Assembly: GCA_000310025.1 (NCBI GenBank)
Contig: FN648236.1
Location: 1 to 64,000 of the forward strand
Direction: 5' to 3'
Origin: Ectocarpus siliculosus
Lineage: Eukaryota; Sar; Phaeophyceae; Ectocarpales; Ectocarpaceae
DNA length: 64,000 nt
Of the stretch, positions 39,101 through 52,300 are shown piece by piece. Under the pieces are notes generated by a model that was given only the letters and a program-made list of their open reading frames with translations, searched no databases and was not told the origin of the DNA. How positions within the stretch are numbered: the stretch's first letter is position 1; each line of letters starts with the position of its first letter. The position numbers were made by a program, and so were the translations under genes.

Positions 39101-40863
39101 TGTTTAGGCAGAGAGGTTCGAAGGGAGGGAGGAATCGCTTGTGTCCTATGTTGCTGCTGCGGGCAGGCTTGCTATATGATTTCGGCGGGAGGGTTGCAAT
39201 GCGCGGCAAACCTGTCTGTTCTCAGGCGAAATTCATAGAGTATATCACGAAAATCTCTTTCTGGCATAAGGATATGGTTCTTATCCTCGACACAGCTGTC
39301 CATACGAACTGACATTCCCACATCTTGCCAACACTTGGTGGGTACACGAGATACTACTTGACGATGGAAGATTGAAAGGGAATTGGTGAATAATTCCTCT
39401 CGATACGGATCAAGACCAAGCGCCGCAGGACGAAAGAGGGGATACAAACACCTCCTGTGTGACTTTCTTCCTGCATGACAACAGCAGCTGGTACGTCCAA
39501 AGCGAACGGCAAGAAGAAACAAAAACGCATGAACACACACCGCGCAAAACTGAGTCTCCAGTTTCCATCATCGAACCACAAGTGCACGGTACTGGAGATA
39601 GCGGCAAAAGAAGAACAACGCCGTGCATGATACGCAGTTGCGTGACTGCTACTAAGCCCGTCTCTTTGCAATCTAGCTTCATCTCACGTCCTCGTCGCCT
39701 CCGAAGGCTTTGCGCATAGCCTGCTGAGCCTCCTGGAATATTGGGGCAGGGCCGTTGCTGGCTGCGTGCATCAGCAACGTCATGTGTTTGTGATCGTGTA
39801 GTTCGAGGGTCGCCAGCGCCTGTGGGAAACAAAGGCAGGAGAGACAGAGAGAGCGGGTGAGACGGGCAAAAAAGGACGGGGGGGGAGAAGACAAGACAAT
39901 GGACAGGTGCGACTGACAGTGCATGCCAGAAACATAGAGAATACGCGGACTAGAGAAGAGACCCGCTTGTATCGCGTTATTTTATTGTTACACATCGCAC
40001 ACAGAAGAAGACAGTCCCCGTGATGCGAAGACGCTCGTTGTGCTCCTACTCAGCTGTACCTCCGTGTTGTAGATCTCCGTCAAGAGCTCGCCGAGCACGG
40101 CTACGCTGGAGCTCCGCGCCGCCAGCATCAGTGCGGTCATCCCCTCCCGGTCTCGATTCGTCAGTTGTGTCCTCATCTCCGATTCCCTCGCAAGCTGTGC
40201 TCATAGATGGGTCACGAAGGGAAACGAGACACGCCAACAAGAGCATGCATATCGGGGTGGAGTCTGGGAAGGAGCAAGTCGGGGGATGGAGGGCTGTGCT
40301 AGAGATAGCTGCGGAATCGAAACAACTGCGTGCTGTCTATTTCGGAGGAGAGCACACACAGTAGTGTGTGCCCGCCAAGAGCGGAAAATTAGCGCAACGG
40401 AAGCTCGTCGCAGACAGTCTCAGCTCACATACGGTCAACAACACGAGAATGTTTCTCCTTGCACCCATCTTGCGAAGGGCTAGCGTAGGAGACAATAGTG
40501 CCCAAGACTTCACGCGAGCAACAACACCTCACACGGCTGTGCTGCCATTGAGTCCACCGGGTTGCTGCTGCGCGTGAGACAAAAGTGAGGCCGAACCTTG
40601 TTGGAGTACTGCTGGTTGAGAGCTTGTAGCGTTGCCGTACACGTCGCTAAGTCTCCCGTTGCGGCCGCGGCCATGAGCGGCGTACGCATCTTGTGCTTGG
40701 CGAGAAGACTGGGGGTAGTGAGGACGGACGTTTCACCCCCCGGAAGGTCTGACAACAAGCGATGAAGGTCTTCTATGTCACCGTCCTCGATGCAGGTAAG
40801 CAGGTTGTCGGACTCCTCAGCGTCCTTTAGGCTGAACCGGCGCTCAATCCCGAGGCCTGGAAC
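34120..40863 (-). CDS. Ankyrin-repeat protein gene, near one-repeat-per-exon, 5' end not resolved
   Basis: Eleven exons, 5' to 3': 40863-40597, 40194-40060, 39819-39688, 39089-38958, 38573-38465, 38207-37924, 37501-37373, 36748-36629, 35012-34863, 34661-34516, 34180-34120. Most exons carry one ankyrin-like unit around the core T-x-L-M-x-A-A (RTPLMAAAATGD, MTALMLAARSS, MTLLMHAASNG, RTILMHAAASGD, LNLLMHAASCC, RSVLTHALLSGHE). The 38207-37924 exon is a charged low-complexity insert. The exons at 35012 and 34661 encode a non-ankyrin C-terminal part with a hydrophobic stretch (LILLYIMCALAPLVKLA) that could be a membrane segment. Most introns are phase 0, and two fit GC-AG splicing. The summed frame is open (554 residues). 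The last exon and everything upstream of 40863 are uncertain. Ankyrin repeats mediate protein binding, and the partner is unknown. Confidence 0.72.
36129..36194. repeat. (TC)n microsatellite
   Basis: About 33 uninterrupted TC units lie within the long intron between the 36.7 kb and 35.0 kb exons of the ankyrin gene. AAC-, ACG- and CAG-type triplet runs follow at 36,507-36,600. Confidence 0.95.
38286..38335 (-). mobile_element. LINE 3'-end fragment
   Basis: A G-run followed by cgcactcttatgttttgcat and gccttagcggtt matches the last bases of the LINE at 15.77 kb. It is a severely 5'-truncated retroposon tail in an intron of the ankyrin gene. Confidence 0.75.
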
Positions 40864-41034
40864 CTGTAGTCGGAAGGTTGACGTGGTTGAAAGAGGGACG
40901 GGGAGGGGACGTTGTACGCTAGTGGGTACGCAACTACTACTACGCACAACACCTGCTTGTCACCAGTTCATTCCAAAAAGCTGAGGATACATCTCCCTTG
41001 ATAGCATAGGAAACTAGCGGATCTCCCCTAATCC

Positions 41035-41754
41035 TTAACAGCGGTTTGGCCAAAAACAAAAGAGCAGCACAGTTCCACACGTTCCACGCTTCCGCTCGAA
41101 CCCACACAAACACCGCGGTTGGCTACCACGCCACCTGCTCACAACCCTGATGCCAGCATACGCGAACCTCTTTTTCTTTGGCGCGCACGCAGCTACACTG
41201 GCATGGCGGTGGGACATCAGATCGTTTCTTCAATCGATGGCCGTGTAGCGCTCTTGCAGGATTCCATGCGCATGCGGGGGGTGAGGATACCTATTGCATG
41301 TGTAGATGCGTCGACGCTTGCATTTGTATCTCTGTGCCTTGGTGCGTGGACTGGTACAATTTTGCGCTTGGCATGTGTCAAAGCGTCGATGCTTGAGTTT
41401 ATACCTCTGTGCGTTGGTGTGTGGACGAGTACAATCGTACACGCTTGTTCTTTGGAGATGCAAGTTGGTCCAACCTTGGGCGTAGGAGGGGACACGTTAT
41501 AGGCGTGCAGTAGGCGCCACGTCTGTAGCTGTAGACTACTCTACCATCACCTCAGCGTGTGTTATAGCGCGTGTAATTGTTTAAAGACGCGGAGAAAAGC
41601 CCGCTCCGTGATAATACTGAGATCTTGCTCGTTATTGACTTCTGCTTGTAGTGGAAACATTTTCTTGCCCCCTTCTTAGGAGGCAAAAGTAGCCCGTAGC
41701 CCGTGGCCATTTTCGCCTCGCGTTACACGGTTATGTCAGCAGGACGAACCAATC
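41035..41754. other. Stretch upstream of the resolved ankyrin exons; contains a two-copy tandem repeat
   Basis: Two imperfect copies of a 74-bp unit start at 41,297 and 41,371 (gcatgtgt, then gcgtcgatgcttg, ctctgtgc, ttggtg and gtacaat). The minus-strand frame 41,217-41,035 begins with ATG and could hold a first ankyrin exon, but no splice partner could be established. Confidence 0.45.
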
Positions 41755-41830
41755 GCCCCCCATGGCCTAGTGGTTAACCTTGCAAGCCTACATTTTAGTA
41801 GTAGAAGGTTGCGGGTTCCTTTCTCTCTCT
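41755..41830 (+). mobile_element. tRNA-like SINE head (tentative)
   Basis: TGGCCTAGTGGTTAACC is a good match to a pol III A box. About 45 bases later, GGTTGCGGGTTCC followed by a pyrimidine tail is a partial B box. The acceptor stem does not pair well, so a functional tRNA gene is unlikely. A tRNA-derived SINE fragment fits better, with a LINE tail starting about 130 bases downstream. Confidence 0.4.
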
Positions 41831-41961
41831 GGAGGGTTTTCTTTGCCTATTAATTTTCAGTGGAAAGCAAAATTATTTTCGACTTCATGGTCAACGCTGA
41901 CGGAAAGGGGCGGCTGCACCCTTGTTGCGATAAAAACAAAGTATGCTGCAGGAGGAAACGT

Positions 41962-42050
41962 GGGGGGGGGGGAGGTGTACTCATAGTCGTGCATGCCGTA
42001 AGTCGCTAGACCATTGACCTCGCATCTCTACAAAGCCGGGACGGAGCACG
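41962..42050 (-). mobile_element. LINE 3'-end fragment
   Basis: A G-run is followed by gtgtactcatagtcgtgcat, gaccattgacctcgcatc and gccgggacggagcacgcc. This is the same 3' terminus as the LINE at 15.77 kb, read on the minus strand and ending in a C-run. Confidence 0.75.
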
Positions 42051-45000
42051 CCGGGTTCTCACCGGACCAGGCTCTCACACCACCACGTGCGAAGCGTCGT
42101 GAGGTATTCGGCGAGTCGCATGAAGGGTGCGCCGCATCCTGCTAAGGGTGTTCGGCATCTTGTGCATACTTCCCTGCGCACGGATGGCAGATTTATTTTC
42201 TGGTGCTTTCACTCCCAGAGACAGTTAGAAGCACGGTGTAACTGCCTCGACGGTGCTTGACCAATTTAACACAACGTGGTGCGATCATCCCCTTTGCGCG
42301 GAATGAGGGTTCTCGACCCCCCACAACATTATCTACTCGACCACCATTCAAGATTACCGCAAAAAACGGTCACCTGGTTGCCTAGCTCACGAAGTGATCG
42401 GCTTGTACGACGAAAACCCAACCCCGATGGCAAACACCGGGGGGGGGGAACCGTGGGGAGGGAAAAAATAAACTCTTCTGGCCTTCGTCCTGTGTGACCT
42501 CTCTTGATACGTCAAACGTTTCATGGAGAGGTGTGTAGACTGGCGCCAGCGTAAGTGAACGGACACACACGCTAGCCTTTCTTGAATCGCATGCAAGCTG
42601 TAAGCTGGGGACGGAGCCCAGTGCACGGAAATTATGCTAGGCTGGGAGAAATACATGATGGAGCAACAAGGTTGCTTAGAACCTCTAGCGTGTTTAATTT
42701 TGTCTTCATCCCGCCATTACACTGACTTATTTCAGTCAGCAAGTCAGCGCGGTCGATACAAACTCAAGAAACACACGCACGCACACCTTGAAGTTGGAAT
42801 GCTGCTTGTAAAGAATGGATTGCAACCAACAAAGACCGTAACCATTGCAACACCAGGACAACAGCAGTGAGAGCCGCCCGCGAAGAAGGTTTACTACCGA
42901 ACCTGGTTGATCCACCACATGACCCCCATCGGAACCCCACCGGGATTCTTCTTGTAAGGACAGTCGGTCCCGCTTGGCGTTGCCAACTGGAAAAAGGTCG
43001 AACCTCAACCAAAGGCAGAGCGATGAAAAAAAAGAGGTTCCGATTTTTTTTTCGAGCCGCCGTCTCTCTCAGTGTATGTTTGTGGATGAAAAGTGTTCGC
43101 TGATGCAGGTAGCAGCCTATACCCTTCAGACGGGCAACACCGGTGTACCCACATCACTTCGGTGGTACCGCTCCAGTACTTGGCCTCTGGTTTGTTTGAA
43201 CAGAGCACATCAAATATGAACCAACTCTGTTCCCTCTCGTGGGCCGTGATGATGTGTATTTACCATTGCACAAGTGAACTTTGAACATACCAGCTAAACA
43301 TGTCGCAACATCGCCGAAGCCAAGTTGCGATCTGCTTCGCCGGTGCACGTATAGCACACACGCCAGGCTGCTGGCGAAGACCCTGAGCTCAGAAGAGCGG
43401 CTGTGTAGGGGAATGACTTTGGCTGCGGCTGCAACACTCAATGGTGTACCTGCTGCCGCCGTAGCGAGGGCGTTCAGAATACGAACCTACACCTTGTCCT
43501 CTCACCGAAGGTGTTCTGCTGCCGGCGCTAGGCGAGCCCTGCATGCTTGCCATGTCCGTGGAACTGCGGGAACGCCGAACCTGTATACCCGTAGCAGCTG
43601 CTGCTTTTCGTCCCCGCTGCTGCCAGGACTACACGGGACGAGAACAAATACTCTCCCAGACTACTACTGCTGCTGCAGGATGCAGCAGTTCGGATATTTT
43701 TCCAGAGGGGAATACGTTCGTGAGGAAGACTGGAGGCCGACATTACAGTAGGTCACAGACAACCATGGTTGTGCATAGAGTTGGAATGGTTAACCAGTGA
43801 CCAGCGAACCAGCATCTTCCTTCCATGGTTCCCAAACCAAGAATCCGTGACAGTCTCGCCTCGCCGTTCGCGCTAGTATGGCTGTCGGTATTGAACATGG
43901 CGACCGCACACAAGGATAGCACCGTGGGGGGTTGAATATCAGGGGGTTGAACATCAGGAAGAGATTCACACGGGTGCGGGTTCAGCAGTCCCCCGAGCTA
44001 AGCGTGTTTTCATCACCGACGTTTTTCTGTTGGGCAGCGTTATTTGCCAGGAGGTCTCGGTATGCACGTGCGGCGCAACATCTGCGTTTGGCGCGCATGT
44101 CTTGCCAACGCGTGAACGACGATGTGCGACACAGGAGAGAGGCTGCGCCCCCCTCCTTTTCACGGGCTTGTGCCTGTTCCTTTCCTCCCCTCTCTCCCCT
44201 CCTACGGAAGCAACGCCGAAGAGAACCGAACGAGTTCACACGATCGGACACCACCCGTTCACCCGTTTATCCACAGCGGTTGCACCTACCGCGGTGCAGT
44301 TACACCTGAGTTACACAGTTCACCCGTCACCAGTCCCGTGTGGGCGAGATGACAAACGCCTCTTTCATTGATTTGGGAGAAAAGTGGAGGCGACCCCGCC
44401 CGTCCGTCCGTCTCTGTGTCTCTGTTACGGTGACTGTGCCGCACTTCCTCGTTGGGCGAACACACACACACACACCTGGTGGTCAATTTCTGCGTTCGTT
44501 CCAGGTATAGCGGAGACTGCTGATGGTGAAAACGTGGCCAACGAGACCCAAATTGGAAATCTAATCAGTGGTGAGAAATTTGCTTAAAGCTGTCTACGTG
44601 CTACTGCTGTATGTACGCTAGTTGAGGCGTGAGAGCAGTGCAAACAGCAAGGGTGCGGGAACATGTACATGTGTCCCTGTGCCGCTTCTCTTCTTCGTGC
44701 GCTTGATTCGTGGTGCTGTATCCTCATTTCGTCTGTGACACCTGTCGGGTGATGCCGTGTCCACTACGTAGCTGCAAACATTTTCTGCTGGCGTGCCAGG
44801 ACAGGAGGCAAGCTGCTGACGACGACCGGCGTCGCTGTATCATGAGACTACATAACGTTACGGATGAGAAACCCAGAAACGCGTACCAGGAGAGCTGACA
44901 TCTGTGTCTCTAAGTGTGGGGGATTTATGCAGAACGTTTTTGGGCGCACTTGAGACTCCGTTTCGCCCGCTCCCAACAGCCTACACATTGGTGGTTGCCT

Positions 45001-45088
45001 GTGTCCTCCCAAACCTCGTCTGTACGCCTGCTAACAGCAAGGGTCCTCGGCGAAGCAACGAGCTTTGGAAAAAGCCACAAAACTAGCG
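42051..45088. other. Stretch upstream of the AAA gene; isolated exon-like pieces only
   Basis: At 44,504-44,571 a short open segment (AETADGENVANETQIGNLIS) lies between a pyrimidine tract ending in AG and a GTGAGA donor, and looks like an exon. No partner was found. The plus-strand frame 43,281-43,751 is Ala-rich and unrecognised. The 5' untranslated region of the AAA gene presumably lies at the right end. Confidence 0.4.
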
Positions 45089-48000
45089 ATGGGTCCAGCA
45101 ACCATTGCTGGCGATGGGGACCATCATCACCACCACCACGTGCCGCCGCCTTTGCTCCTCCTCCAGCCGGCACACCTCCGGCTCTACGGCTACGACGCTG
45201 AGTTTTCCTTGCCCTCACGACGACGACGGCTGCCCGCCGCCGACGGCCCCCCGTTCAAGACGGCAACAACAGGAGCAGCAGCAGCAGCAGCTGGAAAATA
45301 CACCCCAGGCGTCGTCGGCGGTGGTAACAGTGATGACCGCGACGAAGAGGGCCAGGCGACTGCAGGAGATGCGTTTGGGGCGTCTAGTAGTGGTGCGCCC
45401 GCTAGCCGACGGCACCACTCTTCATCGCCGGAAGCTGGCGCAAAGCAGCAGCAGCAGCAGCAGCATTTCGGCGCCTCGGCGCTCCAAAGAGAGGCCCGTT
45501 CAGGCAGCAGGCGAACAAAGCTGCCGTTGCCGCCCCCGGCCATGTCGGCGAGATGCCAGGTGCACCCGGCGGTCATGCAAGACCTAGGGCTCTACCCCGG
45601 CGACCCTGTCTTGGCGCTCACCCTTGTCGGAGGGCGGTCATCTTCGGCGGCCGCTGCTTCTTCCCTTATTTCGGCCGCCGCAGCGGGTTCTGAGAGCGTC
45701 GGCGGTACTGCTAGCGGCGTGTTCAAGGGCCCGGCACCGACGGCAGACAACTTCGCCCCGGGGGGCACGTTGGAGCTCCGGTGCCTGCTATGCACGATCT
45801 GGGCCAACCCGCACCTTGCGCTGGCGGAGACGGCTGTCGACGGCAGGATTCACATTCCGGTGCCGGCATCCGCCCTTGCTGTCGCTGCCCCGTCCGATGC
45901 ACCCCTGCCGATAACCGGGGCGGTGGCAGCCACTACCGAATGCCCGGCTGATGCCCCGTCGCCCCCCTCCGACGCAGCAAGAGCCGCCGCCGCCGAAAGC
46001 CCGAGCCCTACCGCCACCACTGTCGACCCCCCCGCGCAGAATCTGATCGCTCGATTCCTGAGGGCGGCGAACGCCTCCGGACGGGAGGCGGAGAAGGACG
46101 GCGAGGGTTACCAGGTAGTTGGAATCGTTCCTGTGCGTTCTTTGCGGAACGGTCCTGGAACCGGTACGCCGGTGGGGCGTAGGGCTGGGCGCGGGGGCGA
46201 TGCGTCACCACCCGCGGCGGGGAGGGTTTCCGCACGGGTGCTTCGGTCCTCGAGGCGACACCGGGGCTCCGCGGTAGGATTTTTAGGGGGGATGGGTGGC
46301 ACCGCAGTGGCTGCGGCGGCGGGGGTGACCGGCGGCATTCCGGGGGAGAGCGATGCGTCGTCGCTGCCAGCCTCACCGCCGGCGTTTGAGCACTCGTTCC
46401 AACAACGGCAGCAGCAGCGGTATCTTCCACCCGAGTACACGTCGTTGCTCAAGCGCTCCCTGAGACATCTCGTCGTGACAGACAGCTGCGAGGTCGCCGT
46501 CCCCTCCTGTCCGCGGAGCACGGGCACGATTCTTGAAGGACCTACGGCGGCGGGGGTGGGGGAGTCAGCGAATGGCGATGGAGGTGGTAGTGGTGATGGT
46601 GGTGGGAAAGAGCACCTACCGGCAGATGGCACAACCTTCCTTCGCATTGGCGTCGGGGACAAAGGTGGCGGCGACGGTCGCCGGGGAGAGGGGGGCGCCC
46701 TAACCTCGCTGTTGGGCGGCGCGGTGTGCGTAGTGGGGCCGGAGTCGCTGGTTCTAGTGGAAAGTGAGGAGAGTAGAGGGGTCGGCGCGAGGGACAGTGA
46801 TGTCGAGGCGGGACCACGACACAAAGGGGTGCGGGTACTGGACGGCGCAAGCGCGGGTGGAAGGGGGAGCCCTGGGAATGACCGACAACGTCGAGGTGGG
46901 TGTGGTTGGAGAAGAACGGCTTCTTATTAAACGCATGTATGGTTGTGTACATATTGTCGCGAATGCTGGAGGTAGGAGTGTGTTTGGTTCTGCTGCGTCT
47001 CTTGGTCGTGTGAGTCAGCCTGGAAGAACTGCTGCACTACGTGTGGATTGCTCGTTCGTTCCCTCGCCGAATTTTGCTATTTAGGAAAATCCCCCCAAGA
47101 ATTTCTACCTACCCAACAAACGCATTATTCCATCAAAACCGCACCAATAAAGAAGTCGACTACTCGGGCTGCTTTCGCCCTCCCCCCCCCACCCCATCGC
47201 GCCTGTTTGTCGCAGAGGAAGTATCACGTGAACCAAGGCCGCGGGACGGCGGCAACAGAGGGGTGAGGAAGGTTTCCACGATGACACCGACAGAGGCGTT
47301 GATGGAGCTAATGCTGCTGCCCATGACCGCGACAACACCGGCCAAGGCGGCCGGAGGCGCTGGTGAGAACATTCCCGAGATCAATTTTTTTTTAGTTGAG
47401 GGGGGGTAGAACGAGGCTGTGTTCTCCCTCTCACTTCTGTCGGTCCCCTGTGTCTTTTTTTTTGTCCGAGCTGCAAACGCGTAAGGCTCGAGACCTCTGT
47501 TTTTATCCGGGTTGTCTCGCTGACGGTTCGCTCTTTTTTCGCTTTTTTGTTTCCTGTGGTTTTCCACGCAACGTGGTTGCTTTGGCGCAATTTGCTTGTC
47601 CCAAGTGAGGCGATATTTCGCTTCTTGAGGGCTCAACAAAGCGTTGGTGGTTGTCAATGGCCCCTCTTTGCTGCCGTTGATCGATCGCCTCAAGAACGCA
47701 AGTTTTCTGGGATAGTTTTCGAGACAAGATGGACGCCTGGGTGTGTCGCCCTAAGCTGGGTATGCCGTTTAACAGCTGTCAATACGTCTTGCACTATTCG
47801 TACATCATTCGAACATGTTGCCCCTTACACCCCGCCACATCATTCCACTCCTGCGCTGCTCGCCTGTGCCAGAGCTGAAACCGTTGGAGTCCTTGGTCCC
47901 CAGAGGCGTGTTGCTCACGGGACCCCCTGGGGTAGGAAAAACCTTCGCCGTCAGGAGCGCTGTTGAGGCCGTGAGGAATGCAGCTCCTCGCCCTTCTTTT

Positions 48001-49352
48001 TCGGGGACGGGACGAGGAGAGATGGACGGCCCGTTCCAGGTGATACCCCGTGCTGTTTTCCTCCCTCCCTTGCAGAGTAGTTTTTCTCTTTGATCATACA
48101 GAATGAGCCCGCAGTCAAGAACTATTTCGCAAATGAGGCTCATATTTTCACGAGAACTAATGAAAAGAGGTCTTGAATGAAACAGTCGTGGGTGCTACAC
48201 TACACTTTAAATGTAAGAACTTGTGCTCCACAGCAGTAGTTTATGGCGACGAAATAAAGAAGTCGAGCCTTGACCCGATTGTGAAGTTTCGCTTCCAGGC
48301 CGGTTCTGTAGCGCCTTTGTCTGCCTCATGCTTTTTAGGTGTTCCATGATGTTCATGACTTGTTTTAGGGTTTGGAAGTTGTTGCTGTCGTCTTCTGACC
48401 ACGATGCTCATGGCCTTGTGTTGTTGGTAGGGGGGGGCGGTAGGTCTTGCTATCCGCCGACCCCCCAGGAACGTGTATCCACTTGCTTGACGTGGTTTCA
48501 CGCCTCACTGCTGCGCGCACGAGACGCAGCCATTCAACAACGCCGCATTGGGTTCAAACTCGACTGCCCTTGAAACCTTCACGCCAACATGACAAGGGCC
48601 TCGCTGACGGCAAAGCCAGGACCCATGAGAAAACTCTGGCATCGTCATCTTTCTCTCTCAACCCCCGGGCGCCCCTCACCAAAACATGCATAATTCTCTC
48701 GTCTACTGATGTGTTGTTGTTGTTGTTGTTGTTGTTGTCTCCGCGTTTCAATCGTTCCGGTGTCTACTCGGTGCCCTCTAATACCTGTACTGGTCCAGAT
48801 GACCCCGGGCGCCAACTGCCAAACAAAACGGAAGTACACACTCTAGAAATCATATTCAAACTTTTGTACACCCGGAAAATCCTCAAACAGAACAGAACGC
48901 AATACACAGCAGAGAGCACGACAGACCGGGAGGCGATCGAACACGAGTGTACGGGCTCAATACTCTTCCAAACGTGCAGCTGCCTTTTCGTTTTGTTTTT
49001 CGGGGGGGGGGCGCAGGTTCGACTGACGACGCTCAACGGCGCCGAAATCCTGTCGCTCGGGCAGTGGGAAGCCTGCCAGGCGTTGCGAGACGCGTTTTCT
49101 GCGGCGGAAGAGTGGAGCAAGGGCGAAGGGGGGGGGAGGGCGAGGGGTAACAGATGTGCCGTCATATTCCTGGACGAGGCGGACGCTCTGCTAGCCAGGC
49201 GAGCCCCGTTTCGGAGGCCTGAGGCTGGCAGTAAGGCGTTTGCTGCTTGCTGCTTTGGGGTGCAGTAGGTTTGGTGGGGCGGGGGTAGAGAATACAGAGA
49301 GAGAGAGACGGAGAGATTGATATTAGAGAGAGAGGTACAAGAGAGAGCAGGC

Positions 49353-49387
<35 letters not shown>

Positions 49388-52300
49388 GGCAGAGAGACAA
49401 ACAGAAAGAGAGGGGCAAAGATAGAGACACAGAGCGAGAGAGAGGGACAGATGGAGGGAGATGGAGAGAGAGCGTGCTTTTATGGGTGTGAAACTAGTGG
49501 TTCTTCTTGATGTGTTGCGTACCCCCGTTTTTATTTATTTTTGTCTTTGAAAACTGAAGCTCTTGGGGGTTTCCTATGTTTCGACCAGGCGGGACCGAGA
49601 CGGCGATAAAGCCGGGGGTGGGGAAGGCGCCAGGGCGCTGGCACAGCTGCTGACTCTGATGGACGGCTTCCGAGGGGCTGAGGGATCGTCGCACGTGATC
49701 GTAGTCGGGGCTACCAACAGGTGTGGTGGTCAATCAACATGCTATTATAAGACGGACGTTTGCTTTTTTTTTTGTCGTGCAAGGCCCCACAACGAAACCA
49801 TCACTATCCGCAGATAAAAAGAGTCCGGGATGAAGCTTTGTTTGTTTCAGTGCATCGGCGTGCGACGATGGTTTTTGTTTTTTGCTCTTACACCGATTTT
49901 TGTGGGCGCATTAAGTTGCGAGAAAGTTGAAGTTTGCTATTTTTTCTCACAACGTTTCTCATGCGCGCTCTTTATATGGGAGCAATACGTTTCGCATCAC
50001 AATTTTGGAAACTTTTGCTTTTGACAATAGTCGCGCGATCTGGATCAAAAGTTTGCAAATTTTCCTCGCGACTAGACTACACTATCGAACAAAAATTTCG
50101 CGGCGAGACTTCCGTCCGTCCGCGCCAAGCACCTGCCCCTACCATTCGGGCTGGTCTTGTCCACTTTGGTGCTTTCCACACTTGACATCCACGCCAACAG
50201 TTAGAACAGGAAGATCCACAGAACTGTGGGAGTAAAATGGTGGCAGGTCCTAACCGCTTTGTAGCAAAACCAGACCTAGAGTTTGAGTTGAGTGATCGGC
50301 ATAACTACCAATAGGCTGTGGAGGTGTTGCGGTGCTGGTTTGCAATTGCGTGGAGATGGATGGGTAGTTGGGGCAACGGCCAGTGGCCTCCTTGAGAACT
50401 GCGCGGGCCGGCAGTTGTGTGTGTCGATGTGGGGAGACAGGGCAACGGCCAGTCAGCCCCTTGAGAGCTGCGCGGGCTGGGAACACCCTACCTTATTGCA
50501 CGAACTCGATGGAAGGGTTGCAGCATATGCTGCGGTTACATCAAGGTGGCACTGGTGACAGCTTGCTGCTGCTGCTGCTACTTGTCGCGGTGCTGTTAGT
50601 CAGCAATGCGAGGAGGGTATCATCTTGTGCTCAAGGAAAGATTGGTGGTGGAGCGTGTGTGGTGCGCGAGTTTGAAGACTGTACCTCGTGCTATGTTGCA
50701 ACGTGCCGTGAAAGTGACATCAGTCGTGCACTCTTCGCTATCTTGCCTCCAATAGACCGAATTTTGGTTGCCGTTGGAAACTCTGGGTTTCCGTTTCGCT
50801 GAACTATGATTTCAATTTAAATGATTTTTGATTTATTTCAAATGGTAGTCCGGATGTTCTAACCCTGTTGCTTGCTGGAACTGCCGGTGGAAAAAAAAAA
50901 AAAGGTGGTCTTGTCGTTATTTCACCCAATCAAACTGGGACTTCTGTGCTGCGTCCCGTTTTAACTACAGTGGGGGGCCCTCTATAGTGCCGGTTGAATA
51001 GTGCCAACTGCCGGTATAGTGCCGGTAAAATCTCTCCACACAGAAAGCGCCCTCAATAGTGCCAAACGGCACTATTGAGGGCGGGCCTGGTATAGTGCCG
51101 GTTGGGCACCACGTCAGCCCGCAATAGTGCCGGTTCACACACGCACGCACACACACCACCACACTCCCAAAATACAGACACCGTGCTGCTGCAGTCCAAC
51201 ACAGCTCTACGCAGAGGCGCACCATGCCGTGTGCGGAAGGTGAACTGTGCCTTCAACAGAACAGAACGCCGAAGGCCCCTCATGGCCACGTCTGCAAGGG
51301 AGGATGTGGCGGGCGGCTCCATGGCACTTGCGGCAGCGTGGAGGGTGACTTCGAAACATCCCGCATCTGCAGTTCTTGCGTCGCTGCTAAGACTGGCAAG
51401 CGCAAAGCGACCGCAGCTGGGGTTGATGCTGGGGCGGGACCATCTAAACGTCCGACAGAGAAAGGGGGGGGGAAGAAGGCTTCTCGCGCGCGGCTGAGCA
51501 ACGCTGACAAGGTTGAGGTCCTCAAGCTGCTGGATGCCAAGATTTCTCATGAGCAGATAGCAGATCGCTTTAAGTGCTCGGAACGGCTGGTCTGCAAGGT
51601 GAACGCTGAACGGAAGGAAGTGGAGGCTAAGGCAGCTGCAGGCGACGGAAGCCAGAAAACCGCACGCAGAGGAGACTTTCCGGAGGTAGGTAGAGTACAC
51701 GACATGCCTGGCAATTTCCTCTCGAACGTTGTTTTTCCCCGCCATTTTTCAAAAATGCCCTCATGTCGCCGATTTCTACTGCTGTACCTTTTTTTTTTTT
51801 GCCCTTCCTTGTTTCTTTGCCTTTCCCTTTTCGTCTTTTCGTATGTATCATATGGTGTTTTTTTTTTTCATGTCACCTCCTTTTTTTGTTATGTCTTTGG
51901 CCTTTGAGGTCCTCGATGTCCACACTCATAGACCTTCCGATTATTTGTCCTTGAAATTGAAAGAGCACTGTTGTGTACATATTCGCACCCGCTTTTTTTT
52001 CAAAACAAACAAGCAGGCGGACAGTGATCATGAGGACACGGGGGGCGGCCGCCGCGCCCCACCGGCTTACGGTGAACTGTCTTCTCACTTCGGCGTCCTG
52101 GAGGTGGCCGCGCGGGAGAGTGGAAACGGGGACGCTGCGTTCCACCTATCGAAAGCGAAGATGGCGATGATCGCGGCGCATGCCGCTAAGGGCGTGCGCC
52201 AGACAGACATGAGAGAGTTTGTTGATGAGTGAGGGGGGGACAGCTATACCGCAGTTTTTTTCTTTTTGTTTTGTTTTATTTTTGTCCGCTTCGTTGCTGG

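Noticed and set aside
41755-41830. Functional tRNA gene
   Set aside because: The B box is incomplete and no seven-base acceptor stem or normal anticodon arm can be drawn.
45089-45160. Six-histidine run near the start of the AAA protein as a vector tag
   Set aside because: It is encoded by a natural CAT/CAC triplet run in low-complexity sequence, similar to the Gln and Ala runs nearby.
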